Shown one piece after another: positions 6,401 through 9,028 of a stretch of 9,028 nucleotides of DNA; positions within the stretch are counted from its first letter, which is position 1; every line of letters begins with the position of its first letter. The DNA is taken from assembly GCA_024762915.1 (NCBI GenBank), contig JANTGL010000095.1, positions 1 to 9,028 of the forward strand. Direction: 5' to 3'. The DNA comes from Bacteroidales bacterium (GTDB lineage Bacteria > Bacteroidota > Bacteroidia > Bacteroidales > JAADGE01). Under the pieces are notes generated by a model. The model saw nothing but the letters and a program-made list of their open reading frames with translations, did not search any database and was not told the DNA's origin. Position numbers and translations under genes: made by a program.

Positions 6401-6430
6401 CAATATAAAAAACAGATAGAATCCTCTCTT

Positions 6431-9028
6431 ATGATTAAGAACAATATCCTTAAAAAATTTGGAATCGTTTTATTACTTATACTTAGTCTTTCAATTCTGA
6501 AAAGTAACTTTCCGTATCAAACCAAAACAGTTAAATCCGACAAAACAAATTCATTTTTTTGGGCTGATTCTGTCTTTAATTCTATGACACCTGATGAAAG
6601 ACTCGGACAATTATTTATGGTTGCCGCTTTTCCGAACCAAGGTATTAAAAATAAAAATCACTTAAAAAAACTTATTGAAAAATATAAAGTCGGAGGAATT
6701 ATTTTTTTCGAAAACGGTCCTGTTCAACAAGCAAAATTAACTAATTATTATCAATCAATTTCAAAAACACCTTTGATGATTGCCGGTGATTATGAATGGG
6801 GATTATCATTCAGACTTGACAGTACGGTAAATTATCCGAGACAAATGATGCTCGGGGCAATTCAAAATGACCTGTTAATTAACGAATTCGGAAATGAAGT
6901 TGCTCGACAATGTAATAGAATTGGAATAAATATAAATTTTGCACCTGTCATTGACATTAATAACAATCCGAATAATCCGATAATAAACAGTCGTTCATTC
7001 GGTGAACAAAAAGAAAATGTTGCAAGAAAAGGAACGGCTTATATGATCGGTTTACAAAGTAATCGTGTCCTGGCAACCGCAAAACATTTTCCCGGACACG
7101 GTGACACCAATATTGATTCCCACAAAGATTTACCTGTCATTAAACATTCCGAGAAACGGCTTGACACACTCGAATTATTTCCTTTTAAAAGACTAATACA
7201 TAACGGATTAGGAAGTATTATGGTTGCACACTTGAATATCCCTTCATTAGATTCTGCCGAAAACTCGGTATCAAGTTTATCTTATCCGATTATAACAAAA
7301 TTACTAAAAAACAAATTAAATTTTAAAGGGCTTGTTTTTTCCGATGCACTCGGAATGCAAGGTGTCAGCAAATACTATAAACCCGGAGAAACCGAAGTTG
7401 CAGCCATACATGCCGGTATTGACGTATTATTAATGCCGAAAAATGTTCCGCTTGCTCTTCAAAAAATTAAAGCTGCAATAAAATCCGGTAAAATTTCTCA
7501 AAAAGAAATTGATTTCCGTTGTAAAAAAATTCTGATCGCTAAACAATGGATGCGGCTTAATAAATTTAAACCTGTTAAAACAGAAAATATATATGAAGAT
7601 TTAAATACGGAATATGCACAGTTTTTAACCCAAAAGTTGACTGAATCAGCTTTAACGGTTGCAATGAATAAAAATCGCATATTACCTTTCAAAAATCTTG
7701 ATACAGAAACAATTGCAAGCATTTCAATCGGCAACGGATACATCAGCAACTTTCAAAAGCGAATGTTACAATATGCTGATGTTAAGAACTTTGCAATAAA
7801 CAAGAAATCCGGGAGCCCGGTTTATAACAATAAAATCAATGATTTAGCAAAATATGACAAAGTTATTGTAAGCATACACGGAATGAGTCGCAAAGCTCCA
7901 AAATATAATATAAATTCTGCAACTTTAAACTTCCTCGACAAACTTTCTGAAAAGACAAAAGTTATTCTGGTTCTTTTCGGAAATCCTTATTCACTTATAA
8001 ATATTGAAAATCCCGATAAGCTACAAGCTGTTTTAGTTTCATACAACGACAGAAATATAACTCGTGATTTATCTGCACAACTGCTTTTCGGAGGTATCAC
8101 GGCTCAAGGAAAATTACCTGTTTCAGTCGGCAAATTATTTCCTGCGGGAAAAGGAAGTTTATTTATAAAAAATCGCTTAAAATATTCATCACCTTTTGAA
8201 TTGGATCTTAATCAAGATACATTGAATAAGATTGATTCCGTAGTATATGATGCCATTAAACAAGAAGCTACACCCGGTGCTGTTGTCATAGGCATAAAAA
8301 ACGGAATTGTATTTTATCGAAAAGCATTCGGTTCCCACACATACAATAAAATACACAAAACTAAAATTACCGATATTTTTGACTTGGCATCGGTCACAAA
8401 AGTTACTGCAACTTTACCGATTTTAATGAAATTATATGAACAAAAAAAACTTAAACTGAATGCAAAACTTTCAAAATATATTCCGGATTTAAAAGGAACA
8501 AACAAAGAAAAATTGATTCTTATTGATATTTTGACTCATCAAGCTCGATTAAAACCTTGGATTCCGTTCTATAGAAATACATATGAAGATGAAGAACATA
8601 CAAAATTAAATCCCGATATTTATTCTAAAATAAAATCCGAAAAATATCCGATACAGGTTGCCGATAATTTATATATTACAAAAGAATATACAGATACTAT
8701 TTATAAGAAAATTTACGAATCGGAATTACGAGAAAAAAAAGAATACAAATACAGCGATTTGGGTTTAATGCTATTTCATAAAATGATAGAAATTAAAACC
8801 GGAATAAAGCAGGAAGTATACGACAAACAAATGTTTTACGATAAACTCGGTGCCGTAACACTGGGTTATTTACCTTTAAAAGAATTCCCTAAAAGCAGAA
8901 TTGTTCCGACCGAAAATGATACTATTTTTCGTCATCAGTTGATACAAGGTTATGTTCATGATCCCGGGGCAGCTATGTTGGGCGGAGTAGCAGGTCATGC
9001 CGGTTTATTCTCAAACGGCGATGATTTG
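6431..9028 (+). CDS. NagZ-type GH3 beta-N-acetylglucosaminidase fused to beta-lactamase-like serine hydrolase (3' end missing)
   Basis: 866 residues are visible and the frame stays open at the window end. A hydrophobic N-terminus (residues 8-24) is a signal peptide or anchor with no lipobox Cys. The GH3 catalytic domain (about 45-375) carries D120, K218-H219, G222-H223, the NagZ-specific Asp229-Ser-His231 acid/base dyad within a KHFPGHGD...DSH block, and the nucleophile D305 in FSDALG. A GH3 C-terminal domain follows (about 385-590, with LFGGITAQGKLPVSV). From about 597 comes a PF00144-type serine hydrolase: S654-V-T-K657, Y774-S-D776 and HAGLF at 856-860 (the KTG-box equivalent). NagZ removes GlcNAc from GlcNAc-MurNAc muropeptides. 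In Bacillus subtilis the neighbouring gene amiE encodes a serine hydrolase of this family that strips peptide from MurNAc, so the fusion may do both steps in the periplasm. The second activity is inference; it could be a DD-peptidase or esterase. Confidence 0.9.
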   Translation, partial: MIKNNILKKFGIVLLLILSLSILKSNFPYQTKTVKSDKTNSFFWADSVFNSMTPDERLGQLFMVAAFPNQGIKNKNHLKKLIEKYKVGGIIFFENGPVQQAKLTNYYQSISKTPLMIAGDYEWGLSFRLDSTVNYPRQMMLGAIQNDLLINEFGNEVARQCNRIGININFAPVIDINNNPNNPIINSRSFGEQKENVARKGTAYMIGLQSNRVLATAKHFPGHGDTNIDSHKDLPVIKHSEKRLDTLELFPFKRLIHNGLGSIMVAHLNIPSLDSAENSVSSLSYPIITKLLKNKLNFKGLVFSDALGMQGVSKYYKPGETEVAAIHAGIDVLLMPKNVPLALQKIKAAIKSGKISQKEIDFRCKKILIAKQWMRLNKFKPVKTENIYEDLNTEYAQFLTQKLTESALTVAMNKNRILPFKNLDTETIASISIGNGYISNFQKRMLQYADVKNFAINKKSGSPVYNNKINDLAKYDKVIVSIHGMSRKAPKYNINSATLNFLDKLSEKTKVILVLFGNPYSLINIENPDKLQAVLVSYNDRNITRDLSAQLLFGGITAQGKLPVSVGKLFPAGKGSLFIKNRLKYSSPFELDLNQDTLNKIDSVVYDAIKQEATPGAVVIGIKNGIVFYRKAFGSHTYNKIHKTKITDIFDLASVTKVTATLPILMKLYEQKKLKLNAKLSKYIPDLKGTNKEKLILIDILTHQARLKPWIPFYRNTYEDEEHTKLNPDIYSKIKSEKYPIQVADNLYITKEYTDTIYKKIYESELREKKEYKYSDLGLMLFHKMIEIKTGIKQEVYDKQMFYDKLGAVTLGYLPLKEFPKSRIVPTENDTIFRHQLIQGYVHDPGAAMLGGVAGHAGLFSNGDDL

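Noticed and set aside
7498..8505. Minus-strand reading frames inside the GH3-serine hydrolase gene
   Set aside because: The opposite strand carries continuous conserved catalytic motifs; these short frames are chance openings.

Overview
The window looks like a chromosomal segment of a low-GC member of the Bacteroidota, with G+C at roughly a third by eye. Three things point there: a type IX secretion (T9SS) C-terminal sorting domain on the first gene, Bacteroidota-style -7 boxes (TAnnTTTG, twice as TAATTTTGCA), and start codons with no obvious Shine-Dalgarno sequence. Gene density is high and every gene looks intact except the two cut by the window edges. I see no tRNA, rRNA, insertion sequence, CRISPR array or phage gene.

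Layout: (1) Bases 1-1653 are the 3' part of a large secreted protein made of about 80-residue Ig/PKD-like repeats ending in a T9SS sorting domain. (2) An AT-rich spacer holds a -7 box and a strong intrinsic terminator, which ends only about 16 bases before the next start codon. (3) Bases 1864-2286 encode a small HAD-fold phosphatase of the BT0820 type. It meets, end to end with no spacer, (4) an oppositely oriented exported protein with two thioredoxin-fold domains (2287-3339, minus). (5) A short divergent promoter region leads into an M23/LytM-type peptidoglycan endopeptidase (3394-5085), a response regulator fused to an anti-sigma-like ATPase domain (5116-6003), and a small basic unknown ORF (6146-6328). 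These end at a textbook terminator at 6351-6378. (6) A new promoter then drives a large gene (6431 to the window end, incomplete) that fuses a NagZ-type GH3 beta-N-acetylglucosaminidase to a beta-lactamase/AmiE-like serine hydrolase.

The right-hand half therefore has a cell-wall theme. The M23 enzyme would cut cross-linked peptides. The GH3/serine hydrolase protein would take apart muropeptides (sugar first, then possibly the peptide stem). The regulator lies between them and is probably co-transcribed with the M23 gene. That functional link is inferred from gene order and family knowledge; nothing in the sequence proves it. The most noteworthy items are the GH3-serine hydrolase fusion, the response regulator with an ATPase output and no visible partner, the unknown small ORF with repeated upstream elements, and the short terminated leader before the HAD gene.
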